From contig JABZFM010000008.1 of the NCBI GenBank assembly GCA_014237465.1, positions 62,001 to 126,000 of the forward strand: DNA of 64,000 bases, in the 5' to 3' direction. The notes beneath the pieces were generated by a model that saw only the letters and a list, made by a program, of their open reading frames with translations, did not search any database and was not told the origin of the DNA. Shown here piece by piece: positions 16,068 through 24,544 of the stretch (the first letter of the stretch is position 1; the number at the start of each line of letters is the position of its first letter). The position numbers and the translations under genes were made by a program. This stretch comes from Desulfobacteraceae bacterium. Lineage in GTDB: Bacteria; Desulfobacterota; Desulfobacteria; Desulfobacterales; Desulfosalsimonadaceae.

Positions 16068-16664
16068 GTGGAAAAATATCTCATTAAGGATCTAATGGTT
16101 CCCATTTCGGAATATGCGACGGTTTCCGAAGGGGCCACCCTGTTTGAAGCGTATCTGGCCCTGGAAAAAGCCCAGGAAGAATATGACCATAACAAGTACC
16201 GGCATCGCGCGATTCTGATCCTGGATAAAAATAATCGGGTCATTGGCAAGGTCGGCCAGTTGGATGTGTTGCGAGCCCTTGAACCAAAAAATGAACAATT
16301 TGAAATGTTCGAGGATATCAGCAAATTCAAATTCAGCTCACACTTTATCATGAGCCTGCGCGAGCAATACCTGATGCAGGATGAACCCCTGATCGATATT
16401 TGTAAAAAGACGGCTCAAATCAAAGTGGAAGATTTAATGCGCACCCCGACCAAAGGCGAGTATGTCGAAGAAGATACCTCTTTAAATATCGCCATCCATC
16501 AACTGGTTCGCGGCTCTCATATGGCACTGCTGGTAGTCAGGAAAAATGAAATTGTGGGTATTTTAAGATTAACGGATGTTTTTGCGGCGATTTTCCACAC
16601 CATGAAGGAATGTGGCTTAGACATTGATTCTGATATTGATAAGAATATTGATAAGGAAACTTAA
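16068..16664 (+). CDS. CBS-domain pair protein (paralogue 1)
   Basis: A 198-residue protein with two CBS motifs (about residues 6-70 and 120-190), which together form a Bateman module that usually senses adenine nucleotides. The start is GTG 16068, seven bases after GGAG; the longer frame from 15951 begins in unrelated AT-rich sequence. It closely resembles the 186-residue protein at 18422: both share IKDLMVP/VIDLMVP, GQLD(V/I)L(R/K)ALEPK, DICKKT/NICKKA, AIHQLV and GILRLTDVF, at roughly half identity. It is followed after five bases by the hexapeptide-repeat gene. A regulatory role toward that protein or the nearby transporter is inferred. The chain ends in an Asp/Ile-rich tail (DIDSDIDKNIDKET). 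Confidence 0.85.
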   Translation: MEKYLIKDLMVPISEYATVSEGATLFEAYLALEKAQEEYDHNKYRHRAILILDKNNRVIGKVGQLDVLRALEPKNEQFEMFEDISKFKFSSHFIMSLREQYLMQDEPLIDICKKTAQIKVEDLMRTPTKGEYVEEDTSLNIAIHQLVRGSHMALLVVRKNEIVGILRLTDVFAAIFHTMKECGLDIDSDIDKNIDKET

Positions 16665-16669
16665 ATATT

Positions 16670-18097
16670 ATGAACGCACTTGAAAAGCTTTTCATCCGAA
16701 TTGTCCAGCGGGTCAATATTAATTTACGGGAGCTTGAATTTGACGCTAGACCATATGTCTGGGACCTTATCCCCAAAAACCAGATGACCAAGTTCTATGC
16801 ATTTTATGGTATTACCCCTGACCATCCGTTAAACCTGCAGTTCAGGCATTCCGGCCTGGCCGGGAGTTATTTTCTGGGCCAGTGCCGCGTTTCCAATTCC
16901 CTGCTTTACAAGTGCGATGTCCGGGGAGATGAACTTAAAAAAAAGGGGGATAAATTCCAGTTTAAAAATTTTAATATCCCGGTTTCCAAGGATGAAGAAA
17001 TCGTGATTGAAGACAGTGCATTTGTCAAAACACTGATCCATAATTATTCCCATGACCCGGAAACCCTGGAAAAATTCTTTATTAAGGACACGATATCCAC
17101 GCATTATGCCAATATCCACGGCGCCCCGTCATCCGGTTGTTTCCTTGGGCCCTTTTCAACCGTGGACCTGACCACCATGAGGGACTGCATCATCGGAACA
17201 TTTTCCTATGTTCAGGCCGGAGAAATCAGCCATTTAAATATTGACCCGGGAACCGTGTGGGTCCGAAGTCCGGATTCGTTTAATTTCCTTTACCATTATC
17301 CTTTGAAAAAGCTCAAAGATTATATTTATTTTGAGGCCGAGAGCCTGCCGCAAGGAATTTTCATTGATTTTATGGAAAGCCGGAAGGAAGATTTCCAGAG
17401 GGTATTTGATGTGGTCAATATTGAACCTTACACCAATGTTCCAACAACCGCCTCACTGGACCGGTATGCCGTCATCAAACCCAAAACAGATATCGGCGAA
17501 AATGTGTTAATTTCTCAACGGGCCTATCTTGAAAACTCATATCTCGGTAAAGGGGCCAATGCCCAGGAGAACTGCTTTATCATCAACTCCCGGCTGGAAG
17601 GCTACAATGTCACAGCCCATGGCGCTAAAATTATTGAAGCAGATCTGGGGCAGAACGTTTTTGTAGGATTCAACAGCTTTCTCCGGGGGCAACCGGAGAG
17701 CCGGCTGACCATCGACAAGGAGAGCATTATCATGCCCCACACCATCGTTGATATCGCCGAACCGCTGACCATTCCGCCGGGGCAGCTTGTATGGGGGCTG
17801 ATAACGAACCGGGATGATCTTGAAACCAACAGCATCTCCATTTCTGAACTGTCAAAAATAAATACCCGTTACTCAAAAGGCAACATGTTTTTTGAAGGTA
17901 GCGGGGCGAGTTTTGTTTCCGCGTTTCAGGGACGGATTCATCACATCCTTGAAGCCAACGGTGCTTTCTTCAACAGCCTAGACAACAGCGGACCGGGTCA
18001 TGCGCAAAAAAACCAGAACATGTCATTTAACACAATACAGCCGTACCCCCGAGGAGACCAGGAAGGATTGTTTCCAACAATTTTGATTCAACCGTAA
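16670..18097 (+). CDS. Left-handed beta-helix (hexapeptide-repeat) protein of unknown function
   Basis: A 475-residue protein. Its middle (about residues 265-390) shows the hexapeptide rhythm of a left-handed beta-helix: AVIKPKTDIGENVLISQRAY, NSYLGKGANAQENCFIINSR, AKIIEADLGQNVFVGFNSF, the fold of acyl- and nucleotidyl-transferases such as LpxA and GlmU. The N-terminal 200 residues are less regular, with a glycine/serine-rich segment GAPSSGCFLGPFSTVD. It resembles proteins annotated as transferases in Desulfobacterota, but no substrate can be named. ATG 16670 overlaps an AAGGAA site in the end of the CBS gene, so the two are cotranscribed. A strong terminator closes the unit at 18136. Catalysis is not shown; a scaffold role is equally possible. 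Confidence 0.7.
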   Translation: MNALEKLFIRIVQRVNINLRELEFDARPYVWDLIPKNQMTKFYAFYGITPDHPLNLQFRHSGLAGSYFLGQCRVSNSLLYKCDVRGDELKKKGDKFQFKNFNIPVSKDEEIVIEDSAFVKTLIHNYSHDPETLEKFFIKDTISTHYANIHGAPSSGCFLGPFSTVDLTTMRDCIIGTFSYVQAGEISHLNIDPGTVWVRSPDSFNFLYHYPLKKLKDYIYFEAESLPQGIFIDFMESRKEDFQRVFDVVNIEPYTNVPTTASLDRYAVIKPKTDIGENVLISQRAYLENSYLGKGANAQENCFIINSRLEGYNVTAHGAKIIEADLGQNVFVGFNSFLRGQPESRLTIDKESIIMPHTIVDIAEPLTIPPGQLVWGLITNRDDLETNSISISELSKINTRYSKGNMFFEGSGASFVSAFQGRIHHILEANGAFFNSLDNSGPGHAQKNQNMSFNTIQPYPRGDQEGLFPTILIQP

Positions 18098-18135
18098 TAA
18101 CAAAAAAAAAATTCATTTTTTTGAGGTAACCCACT

Positions 18136-18178
18136 AAAAACGGCCCTTCTGCTTATTCGGCAGAAGGGCCGTTTTTTT
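18136..18178 (+). terminator. Rho-independent terminator after the hexapeptide gene
   Basis: The stem ACGGCCCTTCTGC pairs perfectly with GCAGAAGGGCCGT around a 7-base loop and is followed by seven T residues. An A run precedes it, so it would also work on the minus strand. It ends the CBS-hexapeptide transcription unit. Confidence 0.93.
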
Positions 18179-18421
18179 GTGCCCAAACGAAAATCGCCAA
18201 TTTTAAATGCGAAAAAAAAATTTATAAGAATATGTTTTTATATCTCTTTCTAAAAATAAAAATTAAAATCGCAGCTCGTTTCAAGTAATTTTTTACATTT
18301 CCGGTTCCGCTTGATTAATGCATTTTTTCATAGTAAATATATTTTTTTCAAAAAATGGATATATTTTTTAAATAATAAATAAAAAAGTTTTTAACTTATT
18401 AGATAATTTGAGGAGGTTCAT
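18179..18421. other. AT-rich leader upstream of the second CBS gene
   Basis: Very AT-rich stretch with long A and T runs. Together with the terminator it makes a 324-base gap without a gene. It presumably holds the promoter of the CBS-SLC13 unit, but no convincing hexamer pair stands out among the A/T runs. GAGGAGG lies just before ATG 18422. Confidence 0.4.
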
Positions 18422-18982
18422 ATGAAATCTTACAAAGTAATAGATTTAATGGTACCTGCAACAGACTACGCCTCTGTTTCCGAAGATGCCACCCTTTACG
18501 AGGCGGTTAAAGCATTGGAGGATGCCCAGAAAAAATTTAAGCAGGATCGTTACCAGCATCGCGGCATCCTGATCTATGACAAAACCAGAAAAATAATCGG
18601 TAAACTGGGCCAGTTGGATATTCTAAAAGCCCTTGAACCAAAATATTTTGAAATGCAGGATCGTCAGGGTTTGAAAAGCCTGGGGTTCAGCAAACAGTTC
18701 ATGAAATCAATGTTGAAAGACTATCGTTTTCTTGATGGCGCGATGGCAAATATCTGCAAAAAAGCCGGTGAAACAAAAGTCACTTCATTCGTGGTGACGC
18801 CCACTGAAGGTGAATTTGTGGATATGGATGACTCCATCAATGAAGCGATTCACCAGCTGGTTCTGGGGCATCATCAGTCGTTACTGGTTACCGATAAAAA
18901 AGGGGACATTATCGGGATTTTGCGACTCACCGACGTATTTTCAACAATTTGTCAAAGCATGCATGAATGCGGCATTGAATAA
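18422..18982 (+). CDS. CBS-domain pair protein (paralogue 2)
   Basis: A 186-residue protein made of two CBS motifs, paralogous to the product at 16068 (shared DLMVP, QHRGILI, GQLDILKALEPK, NICKKA, AIHQLV, GILRLTDVF). The ribosome binding site GAGGAGG is strong and the start is clear. The SLC13-type transporter gene follows after 74 bases on the same strand, so this CBS protein may gate or report on transport in response to adenylates, as CBS modules do in several transporters. That link is inferred from position only. The duplication of the CBS gene on both sides of the hexapeptide gene is an unusual arrangement. Confidence 0.85.
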   Translation: MKSYKVIDLMVPATDYASVSEDATLYEAVKALEDAQKKFKQDRYQHRGILIYDKTRKIIGKLGQLDILKALEPKYFEMQDRQGLKSLGFSKQFMKSMLKDYRFLDGAMANICKKAGETKVTSFVVTPTEGEFVDMDDSINEAIHQLVLGHHQSLLVTDKKGDIIGILRLTDVFSTICQSMHECGIE

Positions 18983-19056
18983 ACGGCTGTACCGGGTGAA
19001 ATTTTTTTCTTTTTAAACCCATACCGCCCGGCAACACCGCAAGGAGGAATCTCTTA

Positions 19057-20541
19057 ATGGATAGCATACAAGTTCCTGAAGAAAATCAAAAAAACTGGAC
19101 TAAAATCATCGCCCTGCTCGGGGGCGTCTTTTTATTTGCCATTGTTTATTATTCTCCCCCCTGGTTTGACGCGGTCGATCCCATGGGTAAACACTTTGCC
19201 TTGTCCCAGGAGGGAAAAGGGGCGCTGGCCGTATTTTTACTGGCCGGTACCTGGTGGGTATTTGAAGTGGTCCCCATCGGCGTGACCAGCCTGATGATCG
19301 GTGTTCTCCAGGTACTGTTTCTGATCCGGCCGGCCAATGTGGCGTTTAAAGATTTCATGGACCCGTCGGTATTGTTTATTTTCGGTTCCATCGTCATCGG
19401 CCTAGTGTTCACCAAAACCGGACTGACACGGCGACTGGCTTACAAAATGCTCATAATTGTCGGAGAGCGCACCAGCATGATCTACCTGGGTTGTTTTCTG
19501 GTAACCGCCGCTCTCTCCCATATTATGGCCCATACTGCCGTGGCAGCCACTATTTATCCGCTGTTAATGGCAATCTATGCATTGTATGGTGAAGGCGATA
19601 ATCAGACCAAATTCGGGAAAGGCCTTTTCATGGGTATGGCCTATGTGGCCGGTGCCGGCAGTATTGTCACCCTGCTGGGCGCCGCACGGGGTGCGGTTGC
19701 GCTTGGTTTTTTCAAGGATGTGATGAACCAGGATATCGGATTTTTCGAACTCACCTATTATATGCTCCCCATCGGCTGGCTGATGACATTTCTGCTGTGG
19801 GGATTTTTCATGATCGTGTGCAAGCCCGAAAAAAAGACCATCCCGGGTTTAAGGGAAAAAGCCAAAGAATTAAACGCTGAACTGGGGTCGATCACCCGCC
19901 AGGAAATTATTGCCGCCCTGATTGTAGGCGCCTGTGTTATCTCCTTAGGTGTCATTGCCGTATTAAAATCGGTTATTCCCGGTTTTCATCCGCCCCATAA
20001 AACAGCCGTGATCCTGTTGTCCACCGTCCTGTTTTTCATTTCCGGTATTCTAACCATTGAAGATCTGGAAGAAATCCCATGGAATATTATCCTGCTGTTT
20101 GCAGGGGCCATGAGTATCGGTTTCTGCCTGTGGCAAACCGGGGCGGCCGAATGGCTGGCCATCAACTGGCTGGTCATGTTCAAGGAAGCCAACTGGTTTG
20201 TGTTTATCATGAGCATTGCCTTTTTTGTCATGATGATGACCAACTTTATTATGAACGTGGCGGCGATCGCCATTTCTCTGCCTGTAGCACTGGTTATCGC
20301 GCCTTATCTGGGCGTGGCCGGAGAAGTTATCCTGTTTTCTTCCCTGGTAACCGCAGGCATGCCGTTCCTGCTGCTGGTCGGTGCGGCGCCCAACGCCATT
20401 GCTTATGATTCCAAACAGTTTACCACTGGTGAATTCTTCCTTTACGGCATCCCGGCCAGTATTCTGCTGATGGTTGTCGTCGGTTTTGCTGTTTTTGTAC
20501 TGTGGCCCATCATGGGCATGCCGATTACCATCGGTGGCTAA
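19057..20541 (+). CDS. SLC13/DASS-family sodium:anion symporter
   Basis: A 494-residue inner-membrane protein with about 11-12 hydrophobic segments. It belongs to the divalent anion:sodium symporter family (SLC13, DASS). Support comes from the paired repeats: LAGTWWVFEVVPIGVTSL in the first half, the PSVLFIFGSIVIGL hairpin, the IMAHTAVAATIYPL segment (counterpart of the SNT motif), and in the second half EEIPWNIILLFAGAMSIGF and MMTNFIMNVAAIAISLP (TNFIMN replaces SNT). Family members carry dicarboxylates, sulfate or phosphate. In a sulfate reducer sulfate or a C4-dicarboxylate is plausible, but residues do not decide. AAGGAGG precedes ATG 19057. It is linked with the CBS gene upstream and closed by a GC-rich hairpin. 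Confidence 0.88.
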   Translation: MDSIQVPEENQKNWTKIIALLGGVFLFAIVYYSPPWFDAVDPMGKHFALSQEGKGALAVFLLAGTWWVFEVVPIGVTSLMIGVLQVLFLIRPANVAFKDFMDPSVLFIFGSIVIGLVFTKTGLTRRLAYKMLIIVGERTSMIYLGCFLVTAALSHIMAHTAVAATIYPLLMAIYALYGEGDNQTKFGKGLFMGMAYVAGAGSIVTLLGAARGAVALGFFKDVMNQDIGFFELTYYMLPIGWLMTFLLWGFFMIVCKPEKKTIPGLREKAKELNAELGSITRQEIIAALIVGACVISLGVIAVLKSVIPGFHPPHKTAVILLSTVLFFISGILTIEDLEEIPWNIILLFAGAMSIGFCLWQTGAAEWLAINWLVMFKEANWFVFIMSIAFFVMMMTNFIMNVAAIAISLPVALVIAPYLGVAGEVILFSSLVTAGMPFLLLVGAAPNAIAYDSKQFTTGEFFLYGIPASILLMVVVGFAVFVLWPIMGMPITIGG

Positions 20542-20556
20542 CCATAAATGTCTGTC

Positions 20557-20588
20557 AGAGACGGCCCTGTTTTTTCCAGGGCCGTCCC
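20557..20588 (+). terminator. Hairpin after the SLC13 gene
   Basis: GACGGCCCTG (20560-20569) and CAGGGCCGTC (20577-20586) form a perfect 10-bp stem around a T-rich loop. There is no T run after it, so it may stabilise the 3' end or act with Rho rather than as a classical intrinsic terminator. Confidence 0.6.
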
Positions 20589-20603
20589 TGATGGCTGCAC
20601 ACT

Positions 20604-20622
20604 GATGGCTTCGTATAAAGCC
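20604..20622 (+). repeat. Solitary terminus of the interspersed repeat family
   Basis: GATGGCTTCGTATAAAGCC is a close match to the 19-bp end of the MITE-like elements. No clear opposite end follows within 250 bases, so it is a remnant or a half element. The 332-base gap 20542-20873 contains this, the hairpin above it and the promoter of the phosphatase gene. Confidence 0.5.
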
Positions 20623-20815
20623 CACCACACTTCAAACAACTGCCGACATTGCGCGTCATTGAAATTCCTTCCGCTTTTCAAGTCTGTCCGCAGCAATAAA
20701 ATTATATTTTTTATCCTGACACCTTAAACCAAAAACCGGGTTGAATATTTCAGCTAACTCTGTCAGCATACTCTTTATTTATTTGTCTTTGGGTACGGTT
20801 CTGCAAATCATCCTT

Positions 20816-20845
20816 TTGGCTATTAACTAATTAATTTTATATAAT
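20816..20845 (+). promoter_or_regulatory. Candidate sigma-70 promoter for the PP2C-kinase genes
   Basis: TTGGCT (20816-20821) and TATAAT (20840-20845) are separated by 18 bases. The -10 is a perfect consensus and lies 28 bases before the ATG of the phosphatase gene. The -35 matches at four of six positions. Confidence 0.5.
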
Positions 20846-20873
20846 TTATCACCCAAACATGTGATATCTGCCT

Positions 20874-21623
20874 ATGAAATACACTGTATTTTCAGCCATG
20901 CTGCTGGGCCCGAGAAGCAAACAGGAAGACTGTATCATTGACGGGATTGATCTCTTTCAGTCGAATCAATTGAATGAAAAAAAAATAATTGATACGGACT
21001 TCCTGCTGCTTGGTGTTTGTGACGGCATGGGCGGCCATGATCAAGGGGAAACTGCCAGCCGCTTTGTGTGCGAACAAATAAAAAATAAATTTAACCGCAC
21101 AATGTTCAGCGCTGAAAAAGTCAAAACACTCTTAACTGAAATCCAGAATTCTGCACAAAAACACCTGCCCGAAAACTGCGGGACGACTGTTGCCGGTCTG
21201 ATGATCATGGACGGTCAAACGATTGTATTTAACGCAGGAGACAGTCGTGTTTATAAAATTTCAACATCCGGCATGGATTATATCTCGCATGATCATTCAC
21301 TGGTGCAGGGCCTGGTTGACAAATCATTTATTCAGAAGGATACGGCGCCGTACCATCCGTTAAAAAACATCATTGATTTTGGTATTGGGCCTTTATTTAA
21401 TGATGTGTGGGAAAATTTTGATATTCATATTTTTGAAGAATCCATTTCAAGAGATGCCTGGTACCTGCTCTGTTCCGATGGCGTTAATGACCTGATGAAT
21501 GAAAAAGAAATACATGAACTTTTGATGCCGTCTCCCATTGAAAATGGAACTATTCTATTACAGGCCTTGCAAAAAAAAGAATTAAAGGACAATACCAGCT
21601 TCATCATCTTACAGGCGAATTGA
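20874..21623 (+). CDS. PP2C-type serine/threonine phosphatase
   Basis: A 249-residue PPM/PP2C family phosphatase, metal dependent, expected to remove phosphate from Ser/Thr residues. Metal-binding and family motifs are GVCDGMGGHDQGETAS near residue 45, NCGTTVAGL, FNAGDSRVY near 120 and the C-terminal LLCSDGVNDLM. It resembles the Stp/PrpC type that partners bacterial Hanks-type kinases. The neighbouring gene on the same strand, 83 bases on, encodes a kinase, so the two probably form an opposing pair. No Shine-Dalgarno is obvious before ATG 20874, and the -10 box is only 28 bases upstream, so the leader is short. Confidence 0.92.
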   Translation: MKYTVFSAMLLGPRSKQEDCIIDGIDLFQSNQLNEKKIIDTDFLLLGVCDGMGGHDQGETASRFVCEQIKNKFNRTMFSAEKVKTLLTEIQNSAQKHLPENCGTTVAGLMIMDGQTIVFNAGDSRVYKISTSGMDYISHDHSLVQGLVDKSFIQKDTAPYHPLKNIIDFGIGPLFNDVWENFDIHIFEESISRDAWYLLCSDGVNDLMNEKEIHELLMPSPIENGTILLQALQKKELKDNTSFIILQAN

Positions 21624-21706
21624 AAGAAGGAATCCTGTTTCCCGGCCGAAGGGACAACCGAAAATGATATTCCGGGTAAGATGAATCAATATTTGGGGAA
21701 GATTGA

Positions 21707-23536
21707 ATGGAAGAGATAATAAAAAAATGCCTTCCAACTTATGAAGTGTTGAGCAGAATCGGAGAAGGTGTTTACGGATTTGTTTTTCATGTGAAAGACA
21801 ACTTAAAGGAAAGAGCGGTTAAAGTTGTTCCGATCATGGTTGAGAGATCCCTGTCTTTTCGAACCCAGCAAGAACTGGATTCCAAAATATCACACGACTT
21901 TTATGCTGTTCAGGAATATTACGGCAAAATCAAAGGAGACGGAGTGATTGAAATCCATGATTTCCATCTCATGGATAAGAAGGTCTCCAAGCAGGAGGCC
22001 AAAGCATATCTCATTATCTTAATGGAGTTTTGCCCTGAAAATCTGTCAGACCATGTAATCGATCATTACCCGCTTTCTCCCCGGCAGGCAAAAAATCTGA
22101 TGCGGGAACTGGCGGAAATTTTAAACCGGCTGTCGAACCGAACCAAAGACGCTTTCATTGTCAAAGACTTAAAACCTTCCAACCTTTTGATAAATAAAAA
22201 CGAACGGTTATTAATTGGCGATCTTGGGGGACTGCAGCGCTTACACAGCATTTCAACCGCCGCGAAAGCACAATTCACGCCTAACTGGTCGGCCCCCGAA
22301 CTGATCATCAACAGTGAAACTGCCAATATCCCGAGCCTGCTGTTTTCTTATGGCCTTGTCTGTTATTTCATATGGTACGGCACGCTTCCCTATGACAAAA
22401 AAGATTTCACGGAAAGAACTCGGCTGATCAAGGACAAGGGACTTGTCTTTTCCCGTGGCGATATGCCTTATTATATACAGGGGATGATAGAAAAATGTCT
22501 GAAATTCGACCCGAAAAAACGCCCCAAGAATTTTAATGAAATCATTAAAATCTTAAGCGGTAATAAACGCTTGATTATTGATGACCCATTATTATCAGCC
22601 GATTCCAAAATTTCCGGTTCCAAATCCGCCAAAATCAGGCCTACCGGATCAAAATCAAAACATAAAAAGTCCGCCGAATCTATCAAACGGAAAAAAGTCA
22701 AAAAAGAAAACATCGTCGACATTGCCGTGGAGCAACTGGAACTTGACAGCAAATCACCGTTTGAAAGACATCAGATCGGGGACTCCTGGCTGGAACCGGT
22801 GACCGGCATGGAATTTACATGGGTTCCCGCCGGGACTTTCCGGATGGGTTCCGGAAGCTGGGACGGGGATGGTAAAAAAGATGAATTTCCGGCTCATACC
22901 GTTTATATCGACGGGTTCTGGATGGGAAAATATCTGATTACCCAGGCGAACTGGAAAAAAGTGATGGCCAGTACATTCTGGAAAAAAGTCAGCCTCTACA
23001 ACTATAACCCTTCCTGGTTTAAAGCGGGACAGGAGTATCCGGTGGAGCGGATTTCATGGAATGAGGCCCAGGAATTCATCCAGAAACTACTATCCTTTAA
23101 CAAAGGCAAGTACCTTTTCCGGCTGCCCACGGAAGCGGAATGGGAGTATGCGGCCAGAAGCTGCGGCAAGCACCAAAAATATGCCGGCGGCAAAAACCTG
23201 GACGCCCTCGCCTGGTATTCAGCCAACAGCGGCATGGCCACGCAGCCGGTGGGCACGAAACTGCCGAACAAACTCGGGCTCTATGACATGAGCGGGAATG
23301 TTTATGAATGGTGCCTGGACGAATACAGTGAGTCGGCCTACAAAAGACATAAAAAAAACAACCCGCTGATTACCGGCGAAGGCACAAAACAGGTAATTCG
23401 CGGCGGCAGTTGGAGCAACTCGCCCCATGAAATGCGCAGCACTTATCGCGCCAGCGTGAACCAGGATTTTAAAGGAAATTATATTGGATTTCGTCTGGTG
23501 ATGACGTCCGTCAACCGGAAGAAGTTTAATAAATAG
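21707..23536 (+). CDS. Ser/Thr kinase fused to a SUMF1/FGE-like domain
   Basis: A 609-residue fusion. Residues 10-285 form a Hanks-type kinase: glycine loop RIGEGVYGFVFHV, VAIK-like RAVKVV, catalytic loop VKDLKPSNLLI and metal-binding DLG in GDLGGL. In the loop the usual HRD is VKD, keeping the catalytic Asp and Lys but losing His and Arg. After a lysine-rich linker (about 300-345), residues 360-600 form a formylglycine-generating-enzyme/SUMF1-like domain (TWVPAGTFRMGS, RLPTEAEWEYAAR, LYDMSGNVYEWC, VIRGGSWSNSP, GFRLV). The two active-site cysteines expected near RGGSW are missing (SNSPHEMRSTYR), so it is probably a binding module rather than an oxidase. It pairs with the PP2C gene. GGGGAA six bases before ATG supports the start. 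Confidence 0.9.
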   Translation: MEEIIKKCLPTYEVLSRIGEGVYGFVFHVKDNLKERAVKVVPIMVERSLSFRTQQELDSKISHDFYAVQEYYGKIKGDGVIEIHDFHLMDKKVSKQEAKAYLIILMEFCPENLSDHVIDHYPLSPRQAKNLMRELAEILNRLSNRTKDAFIVKDLKPSNLLINKNERLLIGDLGGLQRLHSISTAAKAQFTPNWSAPELIINSETANIPSLLFSYGLVCYFIWYGTLPYDKKDFTERTRLIKDKGLVFSRGDMPYYIQGMIEKCLKFDPKKRPKNFNEIIKILSGNKRLIIDDPLLSADSKISGSKSAKIRPTGSKSKHKKSAESIKRKKVKKENIVDIAVEQLELDSKSPFERHQIGDSWLEPVTGMEFTWVPAGTFRMGSGSWDGDGKKDEFPAHTVYIDGFWMGKYLITQANWKKVMASTFWKKVSLYNYNPSWFKAGQEYPVERISWNEAQEFIQKLLSFNKGKYLFRLPTEAEWEYAARSCGKHQKYAGGKNLDALAWYSANSGMATQPVGTKLPNKLGLYDMSGNVYEWCLDEYSESAYKRHKKNNPLITGEGTKQVIRGGSWSNSPHEMRSTYRASVNQDFKGNYIGFRLVMTSVNRKKFNK

Positions 23537-23540
23537 TGGG

Positions 23541-23671
23541 CATCGCATCTTCAAAAATCTTCAACCCATGATCCATCGCATACCAGTTGGCCCGTCCAGG
23601 TGCTTGCCCACTGCCTGAGAAGAAATCGCGTCTTTCCAGAGCCCGCCGATCGGTTTCCGGGTCCATTTCTG
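23541..23671 (-). pseudogene. Decayed partial copy of the 3' end of the SatD-like gene
   Basis: These 131 bases align with 24569-24700, the 3' end of the intact gene at 24545-25237, with about 17 differences counted by eye (roughly 87% identity). One difference is a one-base deletion (GGCCCGTCCAGG against GGCCCGTTCCAGG) that breaks the frame. The similarity ends abruptly at TTTCTG. The fragment therefore encodes only a damaged version of the C-terminal helical segment (WTRKPIGGLWKDA, AVGKHL). It sits immediately downstream of the ATC-hydrolase-like gene, in the same orientation as its parent. Confidence 0.85.
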
Positions 23672-23710
23672 ATACAAATTGCCTTGCGCACCGCAATAAC
23701 AGGGATCGAA

Positions 23711-24325
23711 TTATTCAACCCAGGTAAGGGTATGATCACAATAATCATCCCCATCGATTAATGTTTTGGTGCGAGAGAACCTGACATTCGGGTGATAGGT
23801 TTCCCAGAATACATAATCGCCATAGCACATCCGGTCCGCAATGGCCATTAATCCGACATCCCGTGCCACTTCGTTATAAAAACATCTTTTTACATTTAAG
23901 GATACGGAATTCCCCTTTGGCGACATCACACTGCCTTCAACATTATAATCATGGTCAACCAGGTGCTGCCAGACATGATTCAACATAAACTCTTTAGTAA
24001 AAAGCCGCGCATCGGGAATCATCTGGCCGATGAACTGCAGGGTTGGCGCTTTGATGATTTCTGCGATTTTTTGATTCGCGGTTGATGAATCTTTGCGTTT
24101 TAAGTATTCATATAGATGTTTTAAATAGTTTAGTTTAAACCAGATGCGTTTTTTCCCGGTCTCGGGATAATTGCCCTCCCCCCTGATGATATCTGCAAAA
24201 TGCTTTCCGGAGGCATAGTTTATTGCTTTTACCCCTTCAACCAGACCCAATGTTTTGACGACAGATTTTATTCCGTTTTTTGTCTCTTTGATGTCCGCTG
24301 CACCTAATGCAAAAAGCACCTTCAT
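23711..24325 (-). CDS. ATC-hydrolase-like protein
   Basis: A 204-residue protein. The C-terminal part YHPNVRFSRTKTLIDGDDYC, ending D-H-T, together with NEVARDVGLMAIADRMCYGDY, matches the family of L-2-amino-thiazoline-4-carboxylic acid hydrolases, whose founding member converts ATC toward cysteine. Many relatives in anaerobes have no known substrate. Asp, Cys and His residues near the C-terminus (DGDDYCDH) are conserved in the family. ATG 24325 is preceded by GGGAGAA. It lies between the SatD-like gene and the fragment copied from that gene, so it may have been caught up in a local duplication. Family call is moderate, function unknown. Confidence 0.72.
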   Translation of the reverse strand: MKVLFALGAADIKETKNGIKSVVKTLGLVEGVKAINYASGKHFADIIRGEGNYPETGKKRIWFKLNYLKHLYEYLKRKDSSTANQKIAEIIKAPTLQFIGQMIPDARLFTKEFMLNHVWQHLVDHDYNVEGSVMSPKGNSVSLNVKRCFYNEVARDVGLMAIADRMCYGDYVFWETYHPNVRFSRTKTLIDGDDYCDHTLTWVE

Positions 24326-24544
24326 GGGGTTTTCTCCCTAAAAATATTTTTCCTGATTTCAAAATTACTGTTTACATACTTTCGTTTTATATTTCAAATA
24401 GGTCAATAAAACAATGGTGCTGCGTAAAGGGCAAACAAGGCTTCCCCAAAAATCCAAGGAAACACCGAATTCTGCATAAGAAATTGAGCCGCCGACCCTT
24501 CACGTCAGATACAATTGTGTGGTTCGCTTTTTCTTATTTTATTG

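Noticed and set aside
18136-18178. Reading the GGCCCTTCTGC palindrome as a mobile repeat end
   Set aside because: Perfect GC stem with a T run directly after a stop-proximal region is fully explained as an intrinsic terminator.
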